A DNA stretch of 64,000 bases. It comes from DASTPP01 sp035762175 (GTDB lineage: Bacteria; Myxococcota_A; Polyangia; Polyangiales; Polyangiaceae). Under the pieces are notes generated by a model. That model was not told the origin of the DNA and searched no databases. It was given only the letters and a program-made list of their open reading frames with translations. Location of the stretch: NCBI GenBank assembly GCA_035762175.1, contig DASTPP010000313.1, positions 1 through 64,000 on the forward strand, in the 5' to 3' direction. Position 1 is the first letter of the stretch, and each line of letters starts with the position of its first letter. A program made the position numbers and the translations under genes. Shown in pieces: positions 17,091-25,772 of the stretch.

Positions 17091-17918
17091 ATGGATACCA
17101 CCGTCCCGCAGTCCGTTCGCGTGTCCGGCCGCCACCAGCGGCACGTCCGCAATTACCTGATCGACCCCCGCTTTCAGCTCAAATACACGGGCTTCCTGGT
17201 GGGGTTGGCGGTCGCCTTCTCGGTGGCGCTCGGCGGCGCGCTCTGGCGCATGGGCAGCGAGGCGCTCGCGCTCAGCCGCACCGCCGTCGACAAGGCGATG
17301 GAGACGGTGCAGCGCGGGCAAGACCTGGTGCGCGAGAACCAGAAGGTCTCGACCATGGCGCGCATGACGATCGACCGCGCCTACGCCGACCAGCCCGAGC
17401 TCGGCCGCGCGTTCTCCGAAGAAGACGAGCGGCGCGCGGCGGGCCTGCGGGCCGAGCAGGCGCGGCTCGAGGGCGAGGCGCAGCGGCTGCTCGCCGAGGC
17501 CGAGCTCCTGGCGCACAAGCAGCAGACGCTCATGACGGTGCTGGTCGCGGGGCTCTCGCTGCTCGTGCTCTTCATCGGCATCGCCGGCATCGTCATTACG
17601 CACAAGGTCGCCGGGCCCATCTACAAGATGAAGCGGCAGCTGCGCGAGGTGGGCGAGGGCGTCTTGCGCCGGCCGAGCAAGCTGCGCAAGGGCGACGAGC
17701 TCGTCCACTTCTTCGAGGCCTTCGAAGACATGATCGAGCGGCTCCGGCAGCGGCAGAAGTACGAGGTCGCCCAGGTCGACGAGGTGATCGCCTCGATCGA
17801 GCGCCGCGGCGGCGGCACCGCCGAGACCGCCGAGGTCGTCGACCACCTCTACATGCTGCGCAACCACATGCTCGGGCAGTTCGAGTGCACGCCCCCCGAG
17901 GGCACCTCGGGCCTCTGA
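17091..17918 (+). CDS. Two-TM HAMP-domain signalling protein
   Basis: 275 residues. The first membrane helix is at about 32-52 (YTGFLVGLAVAFSVALGGALW). An extracytoplasmic helical region with long heptads is at 60-145 (EEDERRAAGLRAEQARLEGEA). The second membrane helix is at 147-170, followed by a HAMP domain at about 170-225 (HKVAGPIYKMKRQLREVGEG). The last 50 residues are helical. No kinase, methyl-accepting or cyclase output is fused, so it probably relays a signal to a separate partner. The start is preceded by a short TACA stretch with no strong Shine-Dalgarno. It converges with dhaK. Confidence 0.75.
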   Translation: MDTTVPQSVRVSGRHQRHVRNYLIDPRFQLKYTGFLVGLAVAFSVALGGALWRMGSEALALSRTAVDKAMETVQRGQDLVRENQKVSTMARMTIDRAYADQPELGRAFSEEDERRAAGLRAEQARLEGEAQRLLAEAELLAHKQQTLMTVLVAGLSLLVLFIGIAGIVITHKVAGPIYKMKRQLREVGEGVLRRPSKLRKGDELVHFFEAFEDMIERLRQRQKYEVAQVDEVIASIERRGGGTAETAEVVDHLYMLRNHMLGQFECTPPEGTSGL

Positions 17919-17923
17919 TCCGA

Positions 17924-17948
17924 GCGGCGGGCCAGGCGCACCCGCCGC
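17924..17948. terminator. Hairpin between convergent genes
   Basis: A perfect 8-bp stem (GCGGCGGG/CCCGCCGC) with a 9-nt loop lies 6 bp after the HAMP gene stop and before the dhaK stop on the other strand. There is no U-tract. It is plausible as a bidirectional terminator or transcript-end stabiliser. Confidence 0.5.
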
Positions 17949-17978
17949 CCGCGTGAGGCCGCCCCGCGGGCCCGGCGC

Positions 17979-19622
17979 TCAGGCCCCGCGCGACAGCGCC
18001 TCGAACGCCGCCGCGACCGCGACGGCGCCCGGGTCGGGCACGCCGCGCAGCGCGTCTTCGCGCACGTGGCTCGAGCGGCCCGCGCGCGCCCGCGCCATCG
18101 ACGCCGTGCGCGCGGCGCCCTCGCGCGCGGCCAGCGCCGCCGCGGCGACGCCCCCGCCCGCCTCGAGCGCGTCGAGGGCGGGCACGAGCGCGTCGAGCAT
18201 CGTGCGGTCGCCCGGTTCGGCCCCGCCGTAGTGCTGCACGCGGCGCACGCCCTCGCGCAGCGCCGCCGGCCAGTCGGCGGGCTCGCCGACCCGGGCGCCG
18301 GCGGCCGCCGCGAAGATGGCGAGCAGCACCCCGCTCGAGCCCCCCATCACCTTCGACAGGCGGTCGGCGAGCGCGGCGCAGAGCGCGGGCGCGTCGGCGA
18401 GGGGGAGGCGGTCGAGATCGGCGAGCACCGCGCGCGCCGCCGTCGCGAAGGTCGTGCCGGTGTCGCCGTCGCCCACCTTCGCGTCGAGCGCGTCGAGCTC
18501 GGCCTGCGCCGCCACGAGCGCCTCGCAGACCCGCTCGAGCGCCCGGCGCCGCGCCGGGTGCGCCGAGGGCGCGCGCGCCTCGAGCCGGACGGCCGCGGGC
18601 AGCGGCCGCGGGGCGGCGTCGTGGGGCCGGCGGCCGGGCGGCCAGGCCCGGGGCCCGACCTCCGACAGGAGCGCGCGCTCGAGCTCGGCGTCGAGCGGCA
18701 GGGCCGAGAGCGAGAGCCCCTTCATGTCGAGCGAGGTCATCAGCCGCGCGGGCCCGAACACGAGGGCCACCTCGCGCGCCATCGCCGCGACGAGCGCGCG
18801 CGCCGCCACGGCCATCTCGATCGGCGGCACGCCCCCGAGATCGTTGACGAGCAGCGCGAGCGGCGCCCGGGGGCCGCCCCGCGCCTCGAGCGCGCCCTCG
18901 ATCGCCTGCGCCATGGTCGCCGCCAGCTCGCGCACGGGGCGCAACGGCACGACCAGCGCGCCCGGCTCGCCGTGGATGCCGAGCCCGAGCTCGGCCTCGT
19001 CGGGGCCGAGGCGGCTCTCGGGGGGCCGCCCCGGCACGGTGCACGACGAGAGCGAGAGGCCGATCGAGAGCGCCCCCCGCGCGGCGCGCTCGGCGCCCGC
19101 CTTGACCGCGGCGAGCGGCGCGCCCGCGCGCGCGAGGTGGCCCGCCACCTTGTGCACGAAGAGGGTGCCGGCGAGGCCGCGCGGGCGGGGCGAGTCGGCG
19201 ATGGCGACGTCGTCGGCGACGACGACCATCTCGACGTCGAGCCCCAGCGCCCGCGCCTTCTCGGCCGCCAGCCCGAAGTTGAGGCGGTCGCCCGTGTAGT
19301 TCTTGACGACGAGCAGGCAGCCCGCCGGCCCCGTCACGGCGAGGATGCCCGCGAGCACCGCGTCGACGCTCGGCGAGGCGAAGATCTCGCCGCAGACCGC
19401 CGCGGTCAGCATGCCTTCGCCCACGAACCCGACGTGCGAGGGCTCGTGCCCGGCGCCGCCGCCCGACACGATCGCGACCTGCGAGCGGCCCCAGTCGGCC
19501 CGGACGACGACCTTGATCGACGGAAAGCCGTCGAGGCGCGCGAGCTTGCCGCCCCCCAGCATGACGGCGGCGTCGATCGCGTCGGTCACCGCGCTGCTTC
19601 GGTCGTTGAGAAAGTGTTTCAC
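17979..19622 (-). CDS. dhaK: ATP-dependent dihydroxyacetone kinase (fused DhaK-DhaL)
   Basis: 547 residues, the length of single-chain ATP-using enzymes such as that of Citrobacter. The DhaK part opens MKHFLNDRSSAVTDAIDAAV and includes SGGGAGHEPSHVGFVGEGML and the substrate-binding His in LGLGIHGEPG. The DhaL part starts near residue 350 and carries the metal-binding Asp cluster in DAKVGDGDTGTTF and the loop SKVMGGSSG. The product is dihydroxyacetone phosphate, feeding glycolysis. No PTS DhaM gene is nearby, as expected for the ATP-dependent type. It is divergent from the liv operon. Confidence 0.93.
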   Translation of the reverse strand: MKHFLNDRSSAVTDAIDAAVMLGGGKLARLDGFPSIKVVVRADWGRSQVAIVSGGGAGHEPSHVGFVGEGMLTAAVCGEIFASPSVDAVLAGILAVTGPAGCLLVVKNYTGDRLNFGLAAEKARALGLDVEMVVVADDVAIADSPRPRGLAGTLFVHKVAGHLARAGAPLAAVKAGAERAARGALSIGLSLSSCTVPGRPPESRLGPDEAELGLGIHGEPGALVVPLRPVRELAATMAQAIEGALEARGGPRAPLALLVNDLGGVPPIEMAVAARALVAAMAREVALVFGPARLMTSLDMKGLSLSALPLDAELERALLSEVGPRAWPPGRRPHDAAPRPLPAAVRLEARAPSAHPARRRALERVCEALVAAQAELDALDAKVGDGDTGTTFATAARAVLADLDRLPLADAPALCAALADRLSKVMGGSSGVLLAIFAAAAGARVGEPADWPAALREGVRRVQHYGGAEPGDRTMLDALVPALDALEAGGGVAAAALAAREGAARTASMARARAGRSSHVREDALRGVPDPGAVAVAAAFEALSRGA

Positions 19623-19816
19623 GCCGGCATCGTGCCACGGGCCGGCGCGCCGCGCGACGTCGCCCGGCCCCCTCGCGGCCGAGGGGGGGCCCCGGGCAAG
19701 CCGAGGGGCGGCGCCCGCCGGCCCGCCGCCCCCGGCCCCGGGGGCGGCGAACGCCGGGCCCCCGCGCCGGGCGGCCGGCTTGCCCCCGGGCCGGGGTTGA
19801 ACCTACGCTCGGGCCC

Positions 19817-19852
19817 GCGCGCCCCGCGCGCCCCGCGCGCCCCGCGCGCCCC
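19817..19852. repeat. 9-bp tandem repeat abutting the livG start
   Basis: Four perfect copies of GCGCGCCCC end two bases before the livG ATG at 19855. The array fills the position where a Shine-Dalgarno would be expected, and no SD is visible. The rest of the 230-bp dhaK-livG gap is GC-rich and featureless. Confidence 0.9.
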
Positions 19853-19854
19853 GC

Positions 19855-20599
19855 ATGAGCGACGTCATCCTCGAGACCGATGACTTGACCAAAGAGTTCC
19901 GGGGCTTCGTCGCCGTCAAGGGCGTCAAGCTGCGGGTGCGGCGCGGCACCATCCACGCGCTCATCGGGCCCAACGGCGCCGGCAAGACGACCTGCTTCAA
20001 CCTGCTGACCAAGTTCCTCGCGCCCTCGCGCGGCCGCATCGCCTTCCAGGGCCGCGACATCACGGGCGCGACCCCGCCCGAGATCGCCCGGCTCGGGCTC
20101 GTCCGCTCGTTCCAGATCTCGGCCGTCTTCCCGCACTTGACCGCGCTCGAGAACGTGCGCATCGCGCTGCAGCGGCGGCGCGGCCGTTCGTTCGACTTCT
20201 GGCGCCCCGCGCGCGTGCTCGCGGCCTTCGACGGGCGGGCGCGCGAGCTGCTCGACGCGGTCGGCCTCGCCGGGCTCGAGGGTCTGCCCGCGGCCGAGCT
20301 CTCCTACGGGCGCAAGCGCGCGCTCGAGATCGCGACCACCCTCGCCCTCGAGCCCGAGATGATGCTGCTCGACGAGCCCACGGCGGGCATGGGCCACGAA
20401 GACGTGGGCCGCGTCGCCGCGCTCATCAAGCGGGCGGCCGAGGGGCGCACGGTGCTGATGGTCGAGCACAACCTGAGCGTCGTCGCCGACCTGTCCGACG
20501 CCATCACCGTGCTCGCGCGCGGCGAGGTGCTCGCCGAGGGCGACTACGCCGCGGTCGCCAAAGACCCCCGCGTCGCCGAGGCGTACCTGGGGGCGGCGC

Positions 20600-20607
<8 letters not shown>
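19855..20607 (+). CDS. livG: Branched-chain amino acid-type ABC transporter ATPase LivG
   Basis: 250 residues. Walker A is GPNGAGKTT, the signature is LSYGRKRALEIAT (the form usual in LivG rather than LSGGQ), Walker B is MMLLDEPTAGM and the switch His is in VEHNLSVV. It is the first gene of a five-gene operon in the order livG, livF, binding protein, livH, livM. The stop overlaps livF by 8 bp. It powers uptake through LivH/LivM of branched-chain amino acids or related amides; the actual substrate cannot be read from sequence. Confidence 0.93.
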
Positions 20608-21328
<721 letters not shown>

Positions 21329-21371
21329 CCGGCCCCCCGGGCCGGCGGCGCGAGAAAGGCGAGAGGCGGGC

Positions 21372-22661
21372 ATGCGACAGGTCGAGAAGCTCGGCGCGGG
21401 GGGCGGGCGGCGGCCCCGGGGCGGCCGGCGCGCGGCGGGGCGGCGGCGGGCCCTCGCCCTCGTCGCCGGCGCGGCGCTCGCCGCGTGCGGCGGCGGCCCG
21501 GGCCCCGCGGGCGGCGGCCCAGGCGGCGCGCTCACGATCGGGGTGCTCAGCGACATGGCCGGCCCCTACGCCGACCTGGCCGGCAAGGGCTCGGTCGTCG
21601 CGGCCGAGATGGCCGTCGAAGACTTCGGCGGCCAGGTCGGCGGCCGGCCCGTGCGCGTCGTCTCGGCCGACCACCAGAACAAGCCCGACGTCGGCTCGAG
21701 CGTCGCGCGCACGTGGTTCGACGTCGACGGCGTCGACGTCATCGTCGACGTGCCGACCTCGTCGGTCGCGCTCGCCGTCAGCGAGCTCGCCCGGGGCAAG
21801 AACAAGGCCTTCCTCGCCTCGGGGCCGGGCACGGCCGACCTGACCGGCAAGAGCTGCTCGCCCAACACCGTGCACTGGACGTACGACACCTGGGCGCTCG
21901 CCAACGGCACCGGCAAAGAGGTCGTCAAGGCGGGCGGCGACAAGTGGTTCTTTCTGACCGCCGACTACGCGTTCGGCCACGCGCTCGAGCGCGACGTGAG
22001 CGCGGTCGTCAAGGCGAGCGGCGGCGAGGTGCTCGGCGGCGTGCGCCACCCGCTCAACGGGGCCGACTTCTCGTCGTTCTTGCTGCAGGCCAGGGCCTCG
22101 AAGGCCACGATCGTTGGGCTCGCCAACGCCGGCGCCGACACCGTCACCGCCATCAAGCAGGCGGCCGAGTTCGGCCTCGCCCGGGGCGGCCAGCGGCTCG
22201 CCGGCCTGCTCGTCTTCATCAGCGACATCGACGCGCTCGGCCTCAGCGCCGCCCGCGATCTGATGCTGACCTCGGCCTTCTACTGGGACCGCGACGAGGC
22301 CACGCGCGGCTTCGCGAAGCGCTTCGCCGCCCGGCGCGGCGGCCGCATGCCCACCATGGTGCAGGCGGGCGTCTACGCCTCGGTCTTGCACTACCTCAAG
22401 GCGGCCGCCGCGCTGCAGGGGGCCTCGGCCGACGGGCGGGCCGTGGTCGAGAAGATGAAGGCGCTGCCGACCGACGACCCCGCCTTCGGCCGGGGCTCGG
22501 TGCGCGAAGACGGCCGCAAGATTCACCCGATGTACCTCTACCAGGTCAAGCGACCCGACGAGTCGAAGGGCCGGTGGGATTATTACAAACTCGTCCGCGA
22601 GATCCCCGCGGCCGAGGCCTTCCGGCCCCCCTCGCGCGACTGCCCCCTGGTCAAGCCATGA
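21372..22661 (+). CDS. ABC transporter substrate-binding lipoprotein (LivK/Peripla_BP_6 type)
   Basis: 429 residues. The signal sequence ends in a lipobox (ALAAC, Cys near residue 38). The mature protein has the type I periplasmic-binding fold: GVLSDMAGPYADLAGKGSV at the start of lobe 1, then VSADHQNKPDVGSSVARTW and FFLTADYAFGHALERDV. Unlike many LivK proteins it reads DMAGPY rather than the more usual P(x)SG, as in the amide or urea branch, so the ligand is uncertain. The ATG at 21372 follows AGGCGAGAGGCGGGC, an SD-like run. Its stop overlaps livH as ATGA. Confidence 0.9.
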   Translation: MRQVEKLGAGGGRRPRGGRRAAGRRRALALVAGAALAACGGGPGPAGGGPGGALTIGVLSDMAGPYADLAGKGSVVAAEMAVEDFGGQVGGRPVRVVSADHQNKPDVGSSVARTWFDVDGVDVIVDVPTSSVALAVSELARGKNKAFLASGPGTADLTGKSCSPNTVHWTYDTWALANGTGKEVVKAGGDKWFFLTADYAFGHALERDVSAVVKASGGEVLGGVRHPLNGADFSSFLLQARASKATIVGLANAGADTVTAIKQAAEFGLARGGQRLAGLLVFISDIDALGLSAARDLMLTSAFYWDRDEATRGFAKRFAARRGGRMPTMVQAGVYASVLHYLKAAAALQGASADGRAVVEKMKALPTDDPAFGRGSVREDGRKIHPMYLYQVKRPDESKGRWDYYKLVREIPAAEAFRPPSRDCPLVKP

Positions 22662-23533
22662 GCGACGTGGCGACCCAGGCGCTCTTCGCGCAGCTCTTGC
22701 TCGGGCTGATCAACGGCGCCTTCTACGCCCTGCTCAGCCTCGGGCTCGCCGTCATCTTCGGCCTGCTCAACGTCATCAACTTCGCCCACGGCGCCCTCTA
22801 CATGATGGGCGCCTTCGCCGCGTGGTTCCTGCTGCGGTACGCCGGCGTCGGCTTCTGGGGCGCCCTCGTCGTCGCCCCGGTCGCCGTCGGGCTGCTCGGC
22901 GCCGCCCTCGAGCGCGCGCTGCTGCGCCGGCTCCAGGGCCTCGACCACCTCTACGGGCTGCTCCTGACCTTCGGGCTCGCGCTCGTCTTCCAGGGCCTCT
23001 TCGTCAACGCCTTCGGCACCTCGGGCCAGCCCTACCCCGTGCCCCCCGCCCTCGAAGACGGCCGCGACCTCGGCTTCATCTTCCTGCCGAACTACCGCTC
23101 GTTCATCGTCGCCTTCTCGCTCGCCGCCTGCCTCGCCACCTGGTACCTCGTCGAGCGCACCAAGCTCGGCTCGTACCTGCGCGCCGCGACCGAGAACCGC
23201 GCCCTCGTGCAGGCCTTCGGCGTCGACGTGCCGCGCCTGGTCACGCTCACCTACGGCCTGAGCGTCGGCCTCGCCGCCCTCGCCGGCGTGCTCGCCGCCC
23301 CCATCTACCGCGTCAGCCCCCTGATGGGCGCCGACCTCATCATCGTCGTCTTCGCCGTCGTCGTCATCGGCGGCATGGGCTCGATTCTCGGCTCCATCGT
23401 CACCGGCTTCGGCCTCGGCGTCGTCGAGGGCCTCACCAAGGTCTTCTACCCCGAGGCCTCGAACATCGTCATCTTCGTCGTCATGGCCCTCGTGCTGCTC
23501 GTCAAGCCCGCCGGCCTCTTCGGGAGGGCGTAG
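22658..23533 (+). CDS. livH: Branched-chain amino acid-type ABC permease LivH
   Basis: 291 residues with about eight membrane helices. The opening LLLGLINGAFYALLSLGLAV and GLLNVINFAHGALYMMGAFA is the hallmark of LivH permeases, and FAVVVIGGMGSILGSIVTG near the C-terminus is the cytoplasmic coupling region. It starts inside the stop of the binding-protein gene (ATGA) and is followed by livM after 4 bp. Confidence 0.93.
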   Translation: MSDVATQALFAQLLLGLINGAFYALLSLGLAVIFGLLNVINFAHGALYMMGAFAAWFLLRYAGVGFWGALVVAPVAVGLLGAALERALLRRLQGLDHLYGLLLTFGLALVFQGLFVNAFGTSGQPYPVPPALEDGRDLGFIFLPNYRSFIVAFSLAACLATWYLVERTKLGSYLRAATENRALVQAFGVDVPRLVTLTYGLSVGLAALAGVLAAPIYRVSPLMGADLIIVVFAVVVIGGMGSILGSIVTGFGLGVVEGLTKVFYPEASNIVIFVVMALVLLVKPAGLFGRA

Positions 23534-23537
23534 CGCC

Positions 23538-24506
23538 TTGGCCGACCCGCCCCCCAGCCCCCCCGCCGGGCCCGAGCCGCTCATGCCGCGCCACCACCTC
23601 GTCGCCCTCGGCGCGACGGCCGCCTTCTTCGCCCTCGCCCCCCTCGCCGTCTACCCCGTCTTTCTCATGAAGGCGATGTGCTTCGCGCTCTTCGCCTGCG
23701 CCTTCAACCTGCTCCTCGGCTACGCCGGCCTGCTCTCGTTCGGCCACGCCATGTTTCTCGGCTCGGCCGGGTACGCCACGGCGCACGCCGCGAAGGTTTG
23801 GGGCCTCGGGCCCGGGCTCGCCATTCTCTTCGGCGCCGCGGTCGCGGCCGCCCTCGGCCTCGCCGCGGGGGCCCTCGCCATCCGGCGGCAGGGCATCTAC
23901 TTTGCCATGATCACGCTGGGCTTCGCCCAGACGCTCTACTTCTTCTGCCTGCAGGCGAAGTTCACCGGCGGCGAAGACGGCATCCAGGCGGTGCCGCGCG
24001 GCCGGCTCTTCGGCCTGCTCGACCTCGGCGACACGATGACGCTCTACTTCGTCGTGCTCGCCGTCTTCCTCGGCGGGTTCCTGCTCGCCTACCGCGCCGT
24101 CCACTCGCCCTTCGGGCAGGTGCTCGCCGCCGTGCGCGAGAACGAGCCGCGCGCGCGCTCGCTCGGCTACGAGACCGATCACTACAAGCTCATCGCCTTC
24201 GTCCTCTCGGCCGCCCTCGCCGGGCTCGCCGGCGGCACCAAGGCCATCGTCTTTCAGCTCGCCTCGCTCACCGACGTGCACTGGACGATGTCGGGCGAGG
24301 TCGTGCTGATGACCTTGCTCGGCGGCCTCGGCCGGGTCTACGGCCCCGTCGTCGGCGCCCTCATCGTCATCACCCTCGAGAACTACCTCGCGCCCCTCGG
24401 CTCGTGGGTCACCGTCGTGCAGGGCAGCATCTTCGTGCTCTGCGTGCTCACCTTCCGCCAGGGCGTCGTCGGCGAGCTCAGCCGCGCCCTGAAGAAGGGG
24501 CTCTGA
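23538..24506 (+). CDS. livM: Branched-chain amino acid-type ABC permease LivM
   Basis: The first in-frame start after livH is a TTG at 23538 (322 residues). The ATG at 23583 (307 residues, MPRHHLVALGATAAFFALA) is as likely and sits right before the first membrane helix. Features typical of LivM are AFNLLLGYAGLLSFGHAMFL, then LAIRRQGIYFAMITLGFAQ, and the coupling segment VLMTLLGGLGRVYGPVVGAL. It completes the transporter. Confidence 0.92.
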   Translation: MADPPPSPPAGPEPLMPRHHLVALGATAAFFALAPLAVYPVFLMKAMCFALFACAFNLLLGYAGLLSFGHAMFLGSAGYATAHAAKVWGLGPGLAILFGAAVAAALGLAAGALAIRRQGIYFAMITLGFAQTLYFFCLQAKFTGGEDGIQAVPRGRLFGLLDLGDTMTLYFVVLAVFLGGFLLAYRAVHSPFGQVLAAVRENEPRARSLGYETDHYKLIAFVLSAALAGLAGGTKAIVFQLASLTDVHWTMSGEVVLMTLLGGLGRVYGPVVGALIVITLENYLAPLGSWVTVVQGSIFVLCVLTFRQGVVGELSRALKKGL

Positions 24507-24550
24507 TCCCGACCACGCTTGCTGGGGCCAGGAAGGCGGCCCGGCGGCGC

Positions 24551-24662
24551 CGCCCAGGTTGATGACCTTTGCGAACCTGTTCGGGTGGTCCCCCCGGGCA
24601 AGGCCCGGGCAGACGAGACGGGCACCCCCCGAACAGGTTCGCAAAGGTCATCAACCTGGGCG
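24551..24662. repeat. 112-bp palindrome between convergent genes
   Basis: Two arms of 35 bp (24551-24585 and 24628-24662) are perfect reverse complements; each contains GATGACCTTTGCGAACCTGT or its complement. The 42-bp centre holds a further small hairpin (CCCGGGC AAG GCCCGGG). The element starts 45 bp after the livM stop and lies before the convergent RNA ligase stop, so it could end transcription from both sides. It is too long and too perfect for an ordinary terminator and looks like a mobile or REP-like element. Confidence 0.9.
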
Positions 24663-24680
24663 ACCGGGCCACGACGCCCC

Positions 24681-24743
24681 CCGCCGCTTCGTGGCCCCAT
24701 CACGGAGCCCCCCCGCCGCTTCGTGGCCCCATCACGGAGCCCC
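24681..24743. repeat. 32-bp direct repeat, 2 units
   Basis: Two adjacent near-identical units containing CGCTTCGTGGCCCCATCACG. The second unit provides the TGA stop of the RNA ligase gene on the minus strand, and the first unit would have provided the same stop one unit later. Confidence 0.9.
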
Positions 24744-25373
24744 GCCGCCGCGGGCTAAGCTCTCGACGAGCTTTCGCCCCTCTTCTTCGCCGTATCGCTC
24801 GAGAATGCGCGCGACCCACGCCCCGGTCTTCGCCTTCGCCATGACCAGGCCGTGCCCGTCGCCCGCCTTGCCCACGACGCCCTCGAACGTCACCCCCTCG
24901 AGATCGCCCCGGCGCACGCGCGCGACGAAGTCGTCGTCCCAGAGGTGCTCGCCCAGGTAGCGCGGGGTCGGCAGGCCGGCGAAGAGCTCGAGAAAGCGCT
25001 CGGGGCCGACGAGGCCCCGGCGGTAGGGGGCGACGTCGAAGAGCGTCAGCGACGTCGCGTCGTCGGGGGCGTGCTGGCCGCCGAGGCTCTTCGGCCCGGC
25101 GAACTCGGCGAAGGCGACGAGCGCCTCCCAGCCCTGGGCGCGCGCGACGCGCTCGACGGGGCCGGCGAGCGTCTCGCGGAACATCGCGAGCCCGCGGCCG
25201 AACACCGGGTGGCTCTCGTCGAGCAGCCGGTGGCGCGAGCCCCAGCGGAACCAACCATCGGACCTCGCCCATTCGAAGCGAAGGTTGGACCCGTCGACCT
25301 TGTCGAACACGTGCATCAACCGGGCGCCGCCCTTACCCTTGGGCTGCCGCAAAATCGATGGATAGGCCTTCAT
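24732..25373 (-). CDS. ATP-dependent RNA ligase family protein
   Basis: 213 residues. The covalent nucleotidyl-transferase motif K25-V-D-G-S-N is preceded by HVFD. EFAGPKSLGGQH at 90-101, EGVVGKA at 164-170 (motif IV) and MAKAK at 178-182 (motif V) follow in the order of the RNA ligase fold. The start ATG at 25373 has a strong Shine-Dalgarno, AGAAGGAGG, five bases upstream; such a site is rare in this window. Expected chemistry is adenylation and sealing of RNA 5'-phosphate to 3'-OH ends. The substrate is unknown. The leader carries three evenly spaced hairpins. Confidence 0.85.
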   Translation of the reverse strand: MKAYPSILRQPKGKGGARLMHVFDKVDGSNLRFEWARSDGWFRWGSRHRLLDESHPVFGRGLAMFRETLAGPVERVARAQGWEALVAFAEFAGPKSLGGQHAPDDATSLTLFDVAPYRRGLVGPERFLELFAGLPTPRYLGEHLWDDDFVARVRRGDLEGVTFEGVVGKAGDGHGLVMAKAKTGAWVARILERYGEEEGRKLVESLARGGGAP

Positions 25374-25407
25374 TCTGGCCTCCTTCTGAGCGCTGAAAGC
25401 AGAAGGG

Positions 25408-25503
25408 GGCCCCGCCGCTCTCGGCGGGGCCGCCCTCAGCCAGGGCCCGGCCGTATTCGACCGGGCCGCGGCCAAGCAGGGCCCCGTCGAGGACGGCGGG
25501 GCC
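25408..25503 (-). other. Three GC hairpins at exact 36-bp spacing in the RNA ligase leader
   Basis: Hairpins of 24 nt occupy 25408-25431, 25444-25467 and 25480-25503. All have outer stems GGCCC/GGGCC, extended to GGCCCCG/CGGGGCC or GGCCCGG/CCGGGCC. Loops differ, and each pair is separated by 12 nt. The array ends 34 bp before the RNA ligase ATG on the minus strand. One frame across it (minus strand) reads as 12-residue repeats beginning GPAV, GPVE and GPAE, but it has no start codon, so a structured leader RNA is favoured. The rest of the 25374-25772 gap holds no other recognised feature. Confidence 0.7.
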
Positions 25504-25772
25504 GGCGAGCTTTGGCAGAAGGGTCAGACAATGAAGAGCATGACGAGCCCCGGGCGGCGCACTATGGCCACGCTTTCGCTCGAGTCAATGCCGCGCCACC
25601 CCCACCCCGGGCGAGGCGTGCGCTGAGCCGGTGCGCTCGAGTCGGGCGAGGTCGAGTTCGTCGAGCGCCACCCCCACCCCGGGCGAGGCGGGCGCTGAGC
25701 CTGCCCGCGGCGCCCTAGAATGGGCCGGCCCCGGCTTGTCCGCGCCGGGGCATTCGTTCACGCTGGGGCGCG

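Noticed and set aside
25405..25503. Coding sequence for a 12-residue-repeat peptide upstream of the RNA ligase
   Set aside because: The periodic frame (GPAV..., GPVE..., GPAE...) has no ATG, GTG or TTG start upstream before an unrelated region, and hairpin pairing explains the periodicity.
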